A stretch of DNA of 64,000 bases from Actinomadura chibensis NBRC 106107 (GTDB taxonomy: Bacteria; Actinomycetota; Actinomycetes; Streptosporangiales; Streptosporangiaceae). Shown here in pieces: positions 50,217 through 59,540 of this stretch (position 1 is its first letter; every line of letters starts with the position of its first letter). The stretch covers positions 124,001-188,000 of the forward strand of contig NZ_BCQP01000004.1 of NCBI RefSeq assembly GCF_001552135.1. Direction: 5' to 3'. A program made the position numbers and the translations under genes. The notes below the pieces were generated by a model, which did not search any database, was not told the DNA's origin, and saw only the letters and a list, made by a program, of their open reading frames with translations.

Positions 50217-51880
50217 CGGCCACCAGTCACGCACCGAGCGCGTCGGTCGCCGCGCCGCGGACGAGCAAGGGCCGCATCCTCGCGTCCTGGCTGTCGTCCA
50301 CCGACCACAAGGTGATCGGCTACCTCTACCTGATCACGTCGTTCTTCATGTTCCTGTTCGGCGGCGTCCTCGCGCTGGTGATGCGCGCCGAGCTGTTCAA
50401 GCCGGGCCTGCAGGTCGTCAGCAACGAGCAGTTCAACCAGCTGTTCACCATGCACGGCACGATCATGCTGCTGATGTTCGCGACGCCGCTGTTCGCGGGC
50501 TTCACCAACGTCATCATGCCGCTGCAGATCGGCGCGCCCGACGTGGCGTTCCCCCGGCTGAACATGCTGGCGTACTGGCTGTTCCTGTTCGGCAGCCTCA
50601 TCGTCATCGCGGGCTTCCTGACGCCGGGCGGCGCGGCCAGCTTCGGCTGGTTCGCCTACGCCCCGCTGTCGGACGCCGTCCGCTCGCCGGGCATCGGCGG
50701 CGACATGTGGGTGATGGGCCTCGCGATGTCCGGGTTCGGCACCATCATGGGCGCCGTCAACTTCATCACCACGGTCCTGTGCATGCGGGCGCCCGGCATG
50801 ACCATGTTCCGGATGCCGATCTTCACGTGGAACGTCCTGCTGACGTCCATCCTCGTGCTGATCGCGTTCCCGGTCCTCGCCGCGGCGCTGCTGGCGCTGG
50901 AGGCCGACCGCAAGCTCGGCGCGCACATCTTCGACGCCGCGCACGGCGGCGCGCTGCTCTGGCAGCACCTGTTCTGGTTCTTCGGGCATCCGGAGGTCTA
51001 CATCATCGCGTTGCCCTTCTTCGGCATCGTGACCGAGATCCTCCCGGTGTTCAGCCGCAAGCCCGTCTTCGGCTACATCGGACTGGTGTTCGCGACCATC
51101 AGCATCACCGGCCTGTCCATCACGGTGTGGGCGCACCACATGTTCGTCACCGGCCAGGTGCTTCTTCCGTTCTTCTCCTTCATGTCGTTCCTCATCGCCG
51201 TGCCCACGGGGGTGAAGTTCTTCAACTGGGTGGGGACGATCTGGCGAGGGCAGCTGACGTTCGAGTCGCCGATGCTGTGGGCGCTGGGCTTCCTCGTGAC
51301 GTTCCTGTTCGGCGGCCTCACCGGCGTCATCCTCGCGTCGCCGCCGATGGACTTCCAGCTCTCCGACTCCTACTTCGTGGTGGCGCACTTCCACTACGTC
51401 GTGTTCGGCACCGTGGTGTTCGCGATGTTCGCGGGCTTCTACTTCTGGTGGCCGAAGTGGACCGGCAAGATGCTGAACGACACCCTGGGCAAGGTCCACT
51501 TCTGGCTGCTGTTCATCGGCTTCCACGGCACGTTCCTCGTCCAGCACTGGCTGGGCGCGGCGGGCATGCCGCGCCGGTACGCCGACTACGCCAGCGAGTT
51601 CCACGGGCTGAACGAGGTGTCGAGCATCTTCTCGTTCGTCCTCGGCGCGTCCATGCTGCCGTTCTTCTACAACGTGTACATCACGTGGAAGCGCGGCAAG
51701 CGGGTCGAGGTCGACGACCCGTGGGGCTACGGCGCCTCGCTGGAGTGGGCGACGTCGTGCCCGCCGCCGCGGCACAACTTCAACTCGATTCCGAAGATCC
51801 GTTCCGAGCGGCCCGCGTTCGACCTGCACCACCCGCACGTGGGCGCGCAGGGCGAGCTGGCCGGGGCGAAGGGGGAGTAG
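50213..51880 (+). CDS. ctaD: Cytochrome c oxidase subunit I
   Basis: 555 residues, GTG start in the overlap with ctaC. Twelve membrane helices. Heme and CuB sites: [11 protein letters not shown] (low-spin heme His), [17 protein letters not shown] (CuB His with the His-Tyr crosslink), WAHHMFVTG (CuB His pair), [11 protein letters not shown] (heme a3 and a His). [17 protein letters not shown] opens helix I. Complete catalytic subunit of the proton-pumping aa3 oxidase; partners are CtaC and CtaF here, with ctaE outside the window. Confidence 0.98.
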   Translation: MTATSHAPSASVAAPRTSKGRILASWLSSTDHKVIGYLYLITSFFMFLFGGVLALVMRAELFKPGLQVVSNEQFNQLFTMHGTIMLLMFATPLFAGFTNVIMPLQIGAPDVAFPRLNMLAYWLFLFGSLIVIAGFLTPGGAASFGWFAYAPLSDAVRSPGIGGDMWVMGLAMSGFGTIMGAVNFITTVLCMRAPGMTMFRMPIFTWNVLLTSILVLIAFPVLAAALLALEADRKLGAHIFDAAHGGALLWQHLFWFFGHPEVYIIALPFFGIVTEILPVFSRKPVFGYIGLVFATISITGLSITVWAHHMFVTGQVLLPFFSFMSFLIAVPTGVKFFNWVGTIWRGQLTFESPMLWALGFLVTFLFGGLTGVILASPPMDFQLSDSYFVVAHFHYVVFGTVVFAMFAGFYFWWPKWTGKMLNDTLGKVHFWLLFIGFHGTFLVQHWLGAAGMPRRYADYASEFHGLNEVSSIFSFVLGASMLPFFYNVYITWKRGKRVEVDDPWGYGASLEWATSCPPPRHNFNSIPKIRSERPAFDLHHPHVGAQGELAGAKGE

Positions 51881-51883
51881 GCG

Positions 51884-52294
51884 ATGCGCGTCCAGGCGTT
51901 CATGTTCTACGGGTCCGCGCTGTTCTTCCTCGCCACCGACGTCGTGTACTGGCTCTGGTCGAAGGACTGGACGGGCACGACGGCGCTGGCCCTCGCGGTC
52001 GGGCTCGCCGGGCTCATCGGGTTCTACGTGCACTTCACCGTCCGGCGGCTCGAACGCGCCAACGGCGGGCCCCTCTACGAGGACGACCCCGAGGGCGACA
52101 TCGCGGACGCGGCGGGCGAGCTGGGCTTCTTCAGCCCGCACAGCTGGTGGCCGCTGTTCGTCGGGCTGTCGGCGGCGGCGGTGGCGCTCGGCATCGTGTT
52201 CGGCTGGTGGCTGGTGATCCTCGGGGTCGCCGCCGCGCTGCTGTCGACGATCGGTCTCGTCTTCGAGTACTACCGGGGGCATTTCGCGCACTGA
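51884..52294 (+). CDS. ctaF: Cytochrome c oxidase subunit IV (actinobacterial)
   Basis: 136 residues starting three bases after ctaD. Four membrane helices in two hairpins (VQAFMFYGSALFFLATDVVY, ALAVGLAGLIGFYVHF, WWPLFVGLSAAAVALGIVF, WWLVILGVAAALLSTIGLVF) with the connecting GGPLYEDDPEGDIADAAGEL and closing EYYRGHFAH, diagnostic of CtaF. A terminator follows 106 bases later. Confidence 0.95.
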   Translation: MRVQAFMFYGSALFFLATDVVYWLWSKDWTGTTALALAVGLAGLIGFYVHFTVRRLERANGGPLYEDDPEGDIADAAGELGFFSPHSWWPLFVGLSAAAVALGIVFGWWLVILGVAAALLSTIGLVFEYYRGHFAH

Positions 52295-52399
52295 GTCCAT
52301 TTCGTCCATCCCATTCCCCCGCGTTAGGCCCTGAGATGACCGGGTTTGGGGGCGGCCGGATGAGAATGGTTCACTGATCGGTAAAAGAACCCCATCGAG

Positions 52400-52435
52400 G
52401 GCCGGTGTCCGCTTTTTAGCGGGTACCGGCCTTTT
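52400..52435 (+). terminator. Rho-independent terminator after ctaCDF
   Basis: GGCCGGT-gt-CCGCT, loop TTTTT, AGCGG-gt-ACCGGCC (52400-52431), then TTTT. A 12-pair stem with a matched internal loop and a U-tract, about 105 bases beyond ctaF. Confidence 0.88.
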
Positions 52436-52511
52436 CACATACTGGGCGCCGTTCCCAGCGACCGGGCTGGCAGGCGGACCGATCGCCCAGGTGGACGACC
52501 GGGGGGACCAC

Positions 52512-53819
52512 ATGCGGGTGAGTGGCTCAGGACCGGGAGACCGGGGACGGCGGGCCGTCGCGGTGCTCGCCGGGGCGGGCACGATGGCGGTCATGGCGGC
52601 CGGGGCGGCGGCCTGCTCGGGCGGGCCGGACGGCGCCGACGCCGTGAAGCTGACGTTGTCGCCTGCGAGCGGCGGGGGCGGGGCGGCGCTGCGTCCGGAC
52701 AGCCCCATCGCCGTCCACGCGAGCAAGGGGACGATCGAGAACGTGACGGTGTCCGGCGGCGCCGCGCCGATGGAGGGCGACCTGAGCGCCGACCGGACGC
52801 GGTGGCGGTCGCGGTGGACGCTGGAGCCCGGCGCGACCTACACCGTCGACGCCACGGCGATCGGCAAGGACGGCAGGACCCGGACGGTCACCGACCGGTT
52901 CACCGCCGCGACGGTGGCGAAGACGAACGCCGTGAAGATCGAGGCGCCGTTCAACAGGGAGACGGTCGGGGTCGGCATGCCGATCATCGTGCACTTCGAC
53001 CGCGCGGTGCAGGACCGCAGGGCCGTCGAGGAGGCCCTGGAGGTGCGGTCGGACAAGACCGTCGAGGGCGCCTGGCGCTGGTTCGGCGACAAGGAGGTCG
53101 TGTTCCGGCCGAGGCAGTTCTGGCCCGCGCAGACCAGGGTGACGTTCCAGGCCCATCTCAGCGGCGTCCGGACCGGCGGGGACGTGTACGGGGGGAAGAA
53201 CACCGCGCTGGCGTTCAAGATCGGCGACTCGCACGTGTCCACGGCGGGCGAGGACAGCCACAAGATGGTGGTGAAGATCAACGGGAAGAAGGCCCGCACC
53301 ATTCCGACCAGCATGGGCAAGGGCGGGGCCCGCATGTTCACCACCACCAACGGCGTCCACCTGACGATGGACAAGCAGGACCCGACCGTCATGACGTCCG
53401 GCTGGATGGGCGTCGGGCCGGGCAGCGCGGGCTACTACAGCCTGACCGTGTACAAGGCGGTGCAGATCTCCGACAGCGGCGAGTACGTGCACAGCGCGCC
53501 GTGGTCGGTGGGCGCCCAGGGCAGCGAGAACGTCAGCCACGGCTGCATCAACATCAGCCCGTCCAACGCCGCGTGGTTCTACAAGATGTCCCTGCGCGGC
53601 GACCCGGTGACGGTGACGGGGACGAGCCGCGAGCTCGAACCGGAGAACGGCTGGGGCTACTGGCAGATCGGCTGGAACGAGTGGGTGAAGGGCAGCGCCA
53701 CGGGGCGTTCGGTGTCGACCGCCCCGCACCTGGACGCCGCGACGCTGTCCGTCCAGAAGCAGCAGCGGGAGCGGGACGCGAAGCGGCAGGCCGAGAAGCA
53801 GCGGGCCGAGGGCAACTGA
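52512..53819 (+). CDS. L,D-transpeptidase lipoprotein
   Basis: 435 residues from the ATG at 52512, behind GGGGGGA; an upstream GTG is less likely. Lipobox VMAAGAAACSGG anchors it. Two Ig-like domains (about 45-130 and 135-240: KIEAPFNRETVGVGMPIIVH, VVFRPRQFWPAQTRVTFQAH). The YkuD catalytic domain (about 245-390) contains the active-site motif SHGCINISPSNAAWF with its Cys and His. It makes 3-3 crosslinks in peptidoglycan or attaches proteins to it, like mycobacterial Ldt enzymes. The C-terminus is charged and coiled (KQQRERDAKRQAEKQRAEGN). Confidence 0.95.
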   Translation: MRVSGSGPGDRGRRAVAVLAGAGTMAVMAAGAAACSGGPDGADAVKLTLSPASGGGGAALRPDSPIAVHASKGTIENVTVSGGAAPMEGDLSADRTRWRSRWTLEPGATYTVDATAIGKDGRTRTVTDRFTAATVAKTNAVKIEAPFNRETVGVGMPIIVHFDRAVQDRRAVEEALEVRSDKTVEGAWRWFGDKEVVFRPRQFWPAQTRVTFQAHLSGVRTGGDVYGGKNTALAFKIGDSHVSTAGEDSHKMVVKINGKKARTIPTSMGKGGARMFTTTNGVHLTMDKQDPTVMTSGWMGVGPGSAGYYSLTVYKAVQISDSGEYVHSAPWSVGAQGSENVSHGCINISPSNAAWFYKMSLRGDPVTVTGTSRELEPENGWGYWQIGWNEWVKGSATGRSVSTAPHLDAATLSVQKQQRERDAKRQAEKQRAEGN

Positions 53820-53849
53820 CGCCCGCCGCGCCCGCCGCGGGCGGGCCGC

Positions 53850-55235
53850 CTAGCTCGGCGGCGGGCGCAGCGGCGGCGGTTCCGGGACGCGGTGCATGCG
53901 CGCCCAGTCGCGGGCCATGGCGATCCTGTCGGGACCCGAGGGGTGGGTCATCCACAGCAGGTACTCCATCGCGTCCGGGCTGAGGTCGGAGATGTTGCGC
54001 ACCGACAGCGCGTGCTGCATCGACACGAACGTCGACGGGTCGCGGGTGAGGCCGAGGGCGTGCGCGTCCGCCCGCGCCTCGATCCGCCGGCTGACGAGGT
54101 TCTGGACGGGCGCGCCGAGCTGCGTCCCGGCCGCGACCAGCGCGAGGACGAGCGCGATGGAGCGCGGGTCGGCCGCCCCGCCCGCGCGGCCGGGGCCCGG
54201 CTCCGGGCCGACCCCGGCGCGCCTCAGCAGGCGCGGGGAGGTCGTCAGGAGGTACAGCAGGCACATGGCGCCGGACACGCCGAGCGCGCCGACGAGCGTC
54301 CCCCACAGGACGTCGTCGCGCTTGGCGTGGCCGAGCTCGTGCCCGACGATCGACTCGACCTGCGGGCGCGGCGACTTCAGCAGCGTGTCGTAGAGGACGA
54401 TCCGGCGCGTCGAGCCGAACCCGGACACGTAGGCGTTCAGCGACGTCGTCCGGCGGGACGCGTCGGCGACGAGGACGTCCTCGACGGGCACGCCGTCCCG
54501 CTTCGCCATCGCGAGCAGGTCGTCGCGCAACTGCCCCCGGGGCAGCGGGTGGAACTTGTTGAACACCGGCTCGACGGCGATCGGGTAGATGAACGACACG
54601 AGGACGACCAGCAGGAAGCCGCCCGCGGCGGCGCCCGTCCACCAGTAGCGGGGGAAGCGGCGCGTCACCGCGTACAGCAGGAGCAGGGCGACCGTGTAGA
54701 TGACCCAGGCGACGGCGAGGGACTTGAGCTGGTCGCCGAGCCACGGGGCCCAGCCCTGCGTGGACAGCCCGTACCGGCGCAGCACCGACTCGCGCCAGAC
54801 GTCGAACGGGAGCCCGGCGGCGCGCAGCAGCGTCGTCAGCGCGACGGACGCGACGGCGACGCGGAGGGGCCACCGGCGGGTGCGGGCGGTGACCCAGCCG
54901 ATGAAGCGCGCCCCGAGCGGGGTGAGGCCGAGCACGAGGACCAGGACGAGCCCGGTGGCGAGCCCCGCGTAGGCGGGCGGGTTGAGGGCCGAGTCGAACG
55001 CCCGGGAGCGGGCGATCTCGGCGGGGGAGAAGTCGAGCGCCGGGTCGGGCCGCACCTGCCCGCCGGGGACGTCGCCGGGCAGCGGGTTCCACGGCGTGGT
55101 CAGCGCGAGGACGGTCGCGAGCGCCGCGAACAGCACCGCCGCCGCGATCCCGGCGGCGACCCGGGGCGTGCGCGCGGCGCCGCCGGAGTCCCGGTCGGCC
55201 GTGGCGGCCCGCTCCTCGTCCACCTCCTCGCTCAT
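53850..55235 (-). CDS. Ste24-like M48 membrane metalloprotease
   Basis: 461 residues from the ATG at 55235 (MSEEVDEERAATADRDSGGA), behind GAGGGAGC; longer starts add MARLSEEGAH. Membrane helices flank an N-terminal region with FAALATVLALTTPWNPLPG and LATGLVLVLVLGLTPLGARF. The zinc site is IVGHELGHAKRDDVLWGTLV; the third ligand Glu lies in RRIEARADAHALGLTRDPST. ADASRRTTSLNAYVSGFGST matches CAAX prenyl protease 1-type proteins. Native substrates in bacteria are unknown. Overlaps the start of the next gene upstream by four bases. Confidence 0.92.
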   Translation of the reverse strand: MSEEVDEERAATADRDSGGAARTPRVAAGIAAAVLFAALATVLALTTPWNPLPGDVPGGQVRPDPALDFSPAEIARSRAFDSALNPPAYAGLATGLVLVLVLGLTPLGARFIGWVTARTRRWPLRVAVASVALTTLLRAAGLPFDVWRESVLRRYGLSTQGWAPWLGDQLKSLAVAWVIYTVALLLLYAVTRRFPRYWWTGAAAGGFLLVVLVSFIYPIAVEPVFNKFHPLPRGQLRDDLLAMAKRDGVPVEDVLVADASRRTTSLNAYVSGFGSTRRIVLYDTLLKSPRPQVESIVGHELGHAKRDDVLWGTLVGALGVSGAMCLLYLLTTSPRLLRRAGVGPEPGPGRAGGAADPRSIALVLALVAAGTQLGAPVQNLVSRRIEARADAHALGLTRDPSTFVSMQHALSVRNISDLSPDAMEYLLWMTHPSGPDRIAMARDWARMHRVPEPPPLRPPPS

Positions 55236-56506
55236 GTGAGCTCCCTCTTCAGATAGTCGCGCCACAGCACGGTGAACCGGGCCCGGTCGAGGCCCAGCAC
55301 GTCGCGCAGCGCGGTCGCCTCCGGGACGCGCCCGGCCGTCCGGTAGAGCTGCACGAGCGTGCCCTCACCGTACCGGTCCGCGATCAACCGGCAGGCGAGC
55401 CAGGACTCCTGGTACGCCTGGGACAGCCGCGCGGAGCCCCCGGCGAACGCTGCGGCGGCGGGCAGCGCCGCCGGGACGCGCCCGGCGGCGACGTCGCGGC
55501 GCAGCTCGCCCGCCGCCGCGCGGACGCCGATCCTCGCGTCCCGGTAGCCGACGTAGTCGGCGAAGCCCTCGATCAGCCACAGCGGGGTCGTGCGGTCGCT
55601 GGCGCCGCCGGTCGCGACGTGGGTCAGCTCGTGGGTGAGCACGACGCCGCGGCCGAGCCGGTTCAGCCGGCCGAACGTGCCGGGGGAGATGACGACCCGG
55701 TCCTCGCCGCGCCCGCCGCCCGGGGACGGCGCGGCCGTCGCGAGCGCCGCGATCTGGCCGAGGCTCTGCCCGGGCCCGGCCAGCGCGGACGCGAGCGCCG
55801 CGTCCGCCGGGACCAGCGCGACGACCCGCTGCGCCCACCCCTTGCCGACGACGCCGCTGACCACCGGGACGGCGGCGTCGAGGCGGCGGGCGATGTCGGC
55901 GAGCCCGGTGGCGTCGCCCACCACGAGCGACGCGCGCCCCTTGACGACCGTGAGCGGGCCGCCGTCCCAGATCTCGGCGTCGTCGCGGAAGCCGTGGGAG
56001 GAGCCGTCGCCGACGACCGTCCAGCCGCCGGGGCGCGGGGCGAGCGACAGGCGGCGGGTGCGGGCCACGTCGCCGCGGTCGAAGCCGCGCAGCCGGTACC
56101 GGACCTCGACGCGGACGACCGCGACGCCCGCCGCGTCGTCCACGGCCTCGACCCCGGTGACGCGTTCGCGCCAGCCGTCCAGGGGGAGCCTGCGGAGGTT
56201 GCCGTACATGCGGGACTGGACGTCCTGGAACGCGGCGGGCGCGGACGCGACCGTCGCCATGAAGGCCGTGCGGTCGCCGGTCCGCACGGCGGCGGCGCGG
56301 GCCGCGAGGACGGCCGCCGCGTCGGCGGGGGCGAACGAGCGGGCCGCGCCGTCGGCGTGGGCGCGCGGCGCCGCGTGCCGGCCGGAGCGGGCGCCGAGCA
56401 GGCCGCCGCCGCCCGCGAGCAGCGCGGCGGCCCCGCCCGCGCCGAGCGCGAGCGCCCGGCGGCGCTGCACGGGTGCCCCGCCGCCGGGGTCGGGTCCGTC
56501 CTCCAT
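55232..56506 (-). CDS. Exported peptidase MA-like (gluzincin) protein
   Basis: 424 residues. N-terminal twin-Arg-like start then a membrane/signal helix (RRRALALGAGGAAALLAGGG). A lumenal beta-rich domain (about 90-200) precedes a protease-like domain with VVLTHELTHVATGG (HExxH) and PLWLIEGFADYVGYRD (downstream Glu), the peptidase MA family pattern. Zinc-dependent proteolysis outside the membrane is inferred. Overlaps the Ste24-like gene by four bases, so the two are coupled. Confidence 0.82.
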   Translation of the reverse strand: MEDGPDPGGGAPVQRRRALALGAGGAAALLAGGGGLLGARSGRHAAPRAHADGAARSFAPADAAAVLAARAAAVRTGDRTAFMATVASAPAAFQDVQSRMYGNLRRLPLDGWRERVTGVEAVDDAAGVAVVRVEVRYRLRGFDRGDVARTRRLSLAPRPGGWTVVGDGSSHGFRDDAEIWDGGPLTVVKGRASLVVGDATGLADIARRLDAAVPVVSGVVGKGWAQRVVALVPADAALASALAGPGQSLGQIAALATAAPSPGGGRGEDRVVISPGTFGRLNRLGRGVVLTHELTHVATGGASDRTTPLWLIEGFADYVGYRDARIGVRAAAGELRRDVAAGRVPAALPAAAAFAGGSARLSQAYQESWLACRLIADRYGEGTLVQLYRTAGRVPEATALRDVLGLDRARFTVLWRDYLKRELT

Positions 56507-56545
56507 GCGCGTGATCCTATGCAGCGTCCGGCCGGGAGGTCGCGG

Positions 56546-57385
56546 TCATGACCGGTAGGCGGGGTATCCGTAGCCGACGATGTCGTCGGACGAGCGCGTC
56601 TTCACCCGGACGGCGTTGCCGGTGTTCCCCTCGACGGCCTCGATGGTGTCGTCGTCCACCTTCTTGACCACCATGCCGACGTGCCGGATGTCGGAGCTGT
56701 CCTTGCCGCCGCTCCAGGCGTAGAAGACGATCGCGCCGGGCCTGGGCTCGGTGCCCCAGCGGCCGTTCTGCTGGAACCAGCGGGCGTGGGCGACGGTCCA
56801 CGCGTCGCTGCCCATCTCGTCGGTGAAGCCGAGCCGCTCGCCGACCCAGGAGATGAACATGTCGCACCAGTTCGCGTCGCCGTAGCCGTCGAGGGAGCCG
56901 CCGTCGCGGGCGAGCGTCTCCCGCGCGCGGGACGTGCCCATGTACCACTTCTGGAACTTGGTCTCGCCGCCCGCGTCCTCCGCGACGCCGACCTGCGAGC
57001 GGGCGAGCGCGATGGCCTCGGCCGCCGTCGGCCGCTCCTGCTCGGATGCCTTCTCGGACGCCTGCGGCTTCGGCTCGTCCCGTTGCGGGCGGCCGCTCGG
57101 CGGCGCTTCGGGCCGCGGCTTGGAACGTTCCCTCTTGGTGGCGGCGGACGACCGGGACGTCTCGGACGACGCCGTCCGCCCGTTCTCGCCTCCGGTCGCG
57201 CCGGCGGCCGTGACGCTCGCCGGGGCCGCGCCGCCGAACGGCGGGACGGACGCCTGCGCGGTCGCCGCGGCGGCGCCGAGCACGGCGGCTCCGGCGATCG
57301 CGCCGCCGGTCGTCCGCCAGGTCAGGGGGAGGGGGGACGGCTTGCGGTGCCGTCCGGAGGTCTTCTTGCGGTGCGCGCCTGGCAC
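56546..57385 (-). CDS. CHAP-domain cell-wall hydrolase
   Basis: 279 residues from the GTG at 57385 (VPGAHRKKTSGRHRKPSPLP), behind GAGGAG; an upstream frame adds 40 residues through the leader. Signal segment GGAIAGAAVLGAAAATAQAS, a Thr/Ser/Pro-rich spacer, then a CHAP domain with the catalytic Cys in YGDANWCDMFISWVGERLGF and His in SDIRHVGMVVKKVDDDTIEA. Cleaves peptidoglycan peptides. A c-di-AMP riboswitch in the 5' leader is expected to switch it off as c-di-AMP rises. Confidence 0.88.
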   Translation of the reverse strand: MPGAHRKKTSGRHRKPSPLPLTWRTTGGAIAGAAVLGAAAATAQASVPPFGGAAPASVTAAGATGGENGRTASSETSRSSAATKRERSKPRPEAPPSGRPQRDEPKPQASEKASEQERPTAAEAIALARSQVGVAEDAGGETKFQKWYMGTSRARETLARDGGSLDGYGDANWCDMFISWVGERLGFTDEMGSDAWTVAHARWFQQNGRWGTEPRPGAIVFYAWSGGKDSSDIRHVGMVVKKVDDDTIEAVEGNTGNAVRVKTRSSDDIVGYGYPAYRS

Positions 57386-57584
57386 GGGGGGATCTCCTCG
57401 GCTTCCGGTCCGTCCGCCGGGCCGGGACGCCTGGGTCGGCGGCGCGCCGGGACGGACGGGGACTCCGGCGAGCGGGGGCGCCGCGCGGAGCACGGGGATG
57501 GTCACAGCGAGAGGGCAGGGGAAAGGGAGGGCGCGGCCGCGCGGTGGCGGCCACGCCCCAGGGTCACGCTGCGGGTCTCACTCC

Positions 57585-57765
57585 TCTTCTTCCAAGACGC
57601 CTACCGGGTTAGCTGACGGGTTCGGGCGTGGAAGTGGCCCTACGGCGGGCTCCCACCGGACGTGCGGGAGAGTCCTGCCGATTCACCCCGGTGCCGGAAT
57701 GCCCGTCCGGGAGGGTGTCCCGGACTCCGGCGGACGTGGGTCCCCGGTTCCGCGCTGGGCGGACT
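57585..57765 (-). promoter_or_regulatory. c-di-AMP riboswitch (ydaO/yuaA type)
   Basis: On the minus strand the leader of the CHAP gene contains GGGGTGAATC (57680-57689), GACTCTCCC (57666-57674), CCCGAACCCGTCAG (57613-57626) and CAGCTAACCCGGTAGGCG (57598-57615), then a purine-rich AAGAAGAGGAG. These, in this order, are the conserved blocks of the ydaO c-di-AMP aptamer as found before actinomycete cell-wall hydrolases. The 5' boundary is approximate. It ends about 200 bases before the CHAP start, leaving room for an expression platform. Confidence 0.88.
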
Positions 57766-58197
57766 CGGCGCTGCCGCTGCGATCCTGGGGGCGAGATGGG
57801 GCCCGGCGCGGGACCTGTCTCCCGCGTGCGAACGAGCGGCGCCTGATGTGCGGGCGGACGGCGGCCCGTCGCCGGGGACCGTCCTCGCCCGACCCCTCGG
57901 GTCCGCCGCGGCGGCGCGCTCAGCGCCATGCTCGCGTGAGGCGCGCGAGCGGCGGGAGGGGGGTCGCGGTCTGCGTGCAGACCGGTGCGGCGCCGCGGAG
58001 GGCGCCGCGCGGACGGCGCGTGGAGCGCGCCGCCGGGGGGAGGCGGCGCGTGGCTCGCACCGCCGGCACGCGGGCGCGAGCGCCGCGTGCGGTCGCGGCG
58101 CCTGGGGGGCGTCGCGGGGGCCATGGCGCCTGGCGGGCGCCGTGAATGGGGTACAAGGTACCAAAGCCCCAAGAGAAGGCAAACCCCTACAAAATCA
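57766..58197. other. Long intergenic stretch without a recognised gene
   Basis: About 430 bases between the riboswitch and the terminator of the NlpC/P60 gene. The stretch to about 58140 is extremely GC-rich with repeated GCGCC/GGCGC blocks and no supported start. All open frames here look like compositional artefacts. It should include the promoter of the riboswitch transcript. At about 58145-58195 the sequence becomes A-rich. Confidence 0.4.
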
Positions 58198-58228
58198 ACA
58201 ACGGACCAGGTCAAGCCTGGTCCGTTGT
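58198..58228 (-). terminator. Terminator of the NlpC/P60 gene
   Basis: A perfect 13-pair stem (ACAACGGACCAGG with CCTGGTCCGTTGT) around a five-base loop. On the minus strand it is followed by TGATTTTG, about 50 bases past the gene's stop. Confidence 0.88.
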
Positions 58229-58277
58229 CGGTGTCGCTCCGCGGAGCCGCCCCGCGCCGGGGCGGAGCCGCCGCGTG

Positions 58278-59321
58278 TCAGGGGCGCCCGGCGCCGTAGT
58301 AGTTGCTCAGGTAGTAGCCCGAGGTGATGTTCACGACCGTCACGGTCTTGCCGGTGCTCGGCGCGTGGATCATCTGGCCGTTGCCCACGTACATGCCGAC
58401 GTGGCTGAGCCCGCTGAAGAACACGAGGTCGCCCGGCTGGAGGTCGGACTTGGCGACCCGCTTCGTCGCGGCCCACTGGGAGTTGGTGGTGCGGGTGATG
58501 TTGACGCCCGCCGCCGCCCACGCCTTCATCGTCAGGCCGGAGCAGTCGTAGGAGTTCGGGCCGGTGTCGCCCCAGCCGTACGGCTTGCCCCGCTGCGCGA
58601 AGGCGAAGTTGAGCGCCAGCCGCGCCGGGCCGCTGGCCGGGCCGTTGTAGGTGCCGCCGATGCCGCCGCCGCCCGACGACGACCCGCCGCCGCCGAGCTT
58701 CGCCAGGAGCTTCTTCTGCTTGTTGACCTCAAGCTGGAGCTTGCGCTTCTTGTCCCGCAGCTCCTTGGTCTTGGCGTTCACGTCGTCGAACGCGGCCTTC
58801 GCCTGCGCCTCCTCGCGGCGGAGCCGCTGCGCGGTGGCGAGGAACTGGGTGAGCTGGGAGTTGCGCTCGTGCGACAGGTGCGAGAAGACGGCCGCCTGGT
58901 CGAGGATGGCCTGCGGGTCCTTGCTGCCCACGAAGCCGGTCACGTCCGCCGAGTCGCCGTTCTTGTAGGCGGTGGCCGCCATCTGAGCGATCTTGGAGCG
59001 CTGCTCCTCGAAGGCCGCCTGCTCCTGCGCGCTCGACTTCTTCGCGCTCTCGTACTTCTTCTTGGCGATCTTCAGCTTCTCGTTGAGTTGGTTGAACTGC
59101 TCGACCTTGTGGTCCATCTGCTCGTTGAGCTGGTCGAGCTTCTTCTGCACCTGCGCCCTGGTCGGCTTGGGCTCGGCGTGCGCCAGCACCGGGGGGTAGG
59201 CCAGGGAGGCGGTCACGGTCAGGCAGACCACCGCCGCCAGGCGGCGGGACGCTCTCCCGCCCGCCGTGCCCCCGCTCCGGTCACGCCGGTGCGCCGGTGC
59301 CCCGATGAGATCATTGGCCAC
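58278..59321 (-). CDS. NlpC/P60 endopeptidase with coiled-coil (RipA/CwlO-like)
   Basis: 347 residues. Signal helix at about 25-45 (LAAVVCLTVTASLAYPPVLA). A long coiled coil follows (about 50-215; QKKLDQLNEQMDHKVEQFNQ), as in RipA/CwlO-type hydrolases that are controlled by FtsEX. A Gly/Ser linker leads to the NlpC/P60 domain (about 235-345) with the catalytic Cys in NSYDCSGLTMKAWAAAGV and His in GLSHVGMYVGNGQMIHAP. Cuts the peptide stem of peptidoglycan outside the cell, likely at division or elongation. Confidence 0.93.
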   Translation of the reverse strand: MANDLIGAPAHRRDRSGGTAGGRASRRLAAVVCLTVTASLAYPPVLAHAEPKPTRAQVQKKLDQLNEQMDHKVEQFNQLNEKLKIAKKKYESAKKSSAQEQAAFEEQRSKIAQMAATAYKNGDSADVTGFVGSKDPQAILDQAAVFSHLSHERNSQLTQFLATAQRLRREEAQAKAAFDDVNAKTKELRDKKRKLQLEVNKQKKLLAKLGGGGSSSGGGGIGGTYNGPASGPARLALNFAFAQRGKPYGWGDTGPNSYDCSGLTMKAWAAAGVNITRTTNSQWAATKRVAKSDLQPGDLVFFSGLSHVGMYVGNGQMIHAPSTGKTVTVVNITSGYYLSNYYGAGRP

Positions 59322-59360
59322 GATCGGTTTCGCCCCTCTCGTCCACGACGTCAGCGGACG

Positions 59361-59389
59361 ACATTAGCGAGGGGCAACACCCGTCACAA
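59361..59389 (-). promoter_or_regulatory. Promoter of the NlpC/P60 gene
   Basis: On the minus strand TTGTGA (59384-59389), a 17-base spacer and TAATGT (59361-59366) fit a SigA-type promoter; the start would fall about 33 bases before the ATG at 59321. Confidence 0.6.
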
Positions 59390-59540
59390 CCGATTCGTCG
59401 CAGTTCAATTGACATTTGCGTGGATCGTCCACTATTTGTGACCTCATGATCACGAGGTGCGAAGCGTCCCTTATCGCAGCCTTATGGGCACCTTATGGGC
59501 GGTCCGCAGCCGTCCGTCCCGTGCCGCGGCCCGGCCGCCG

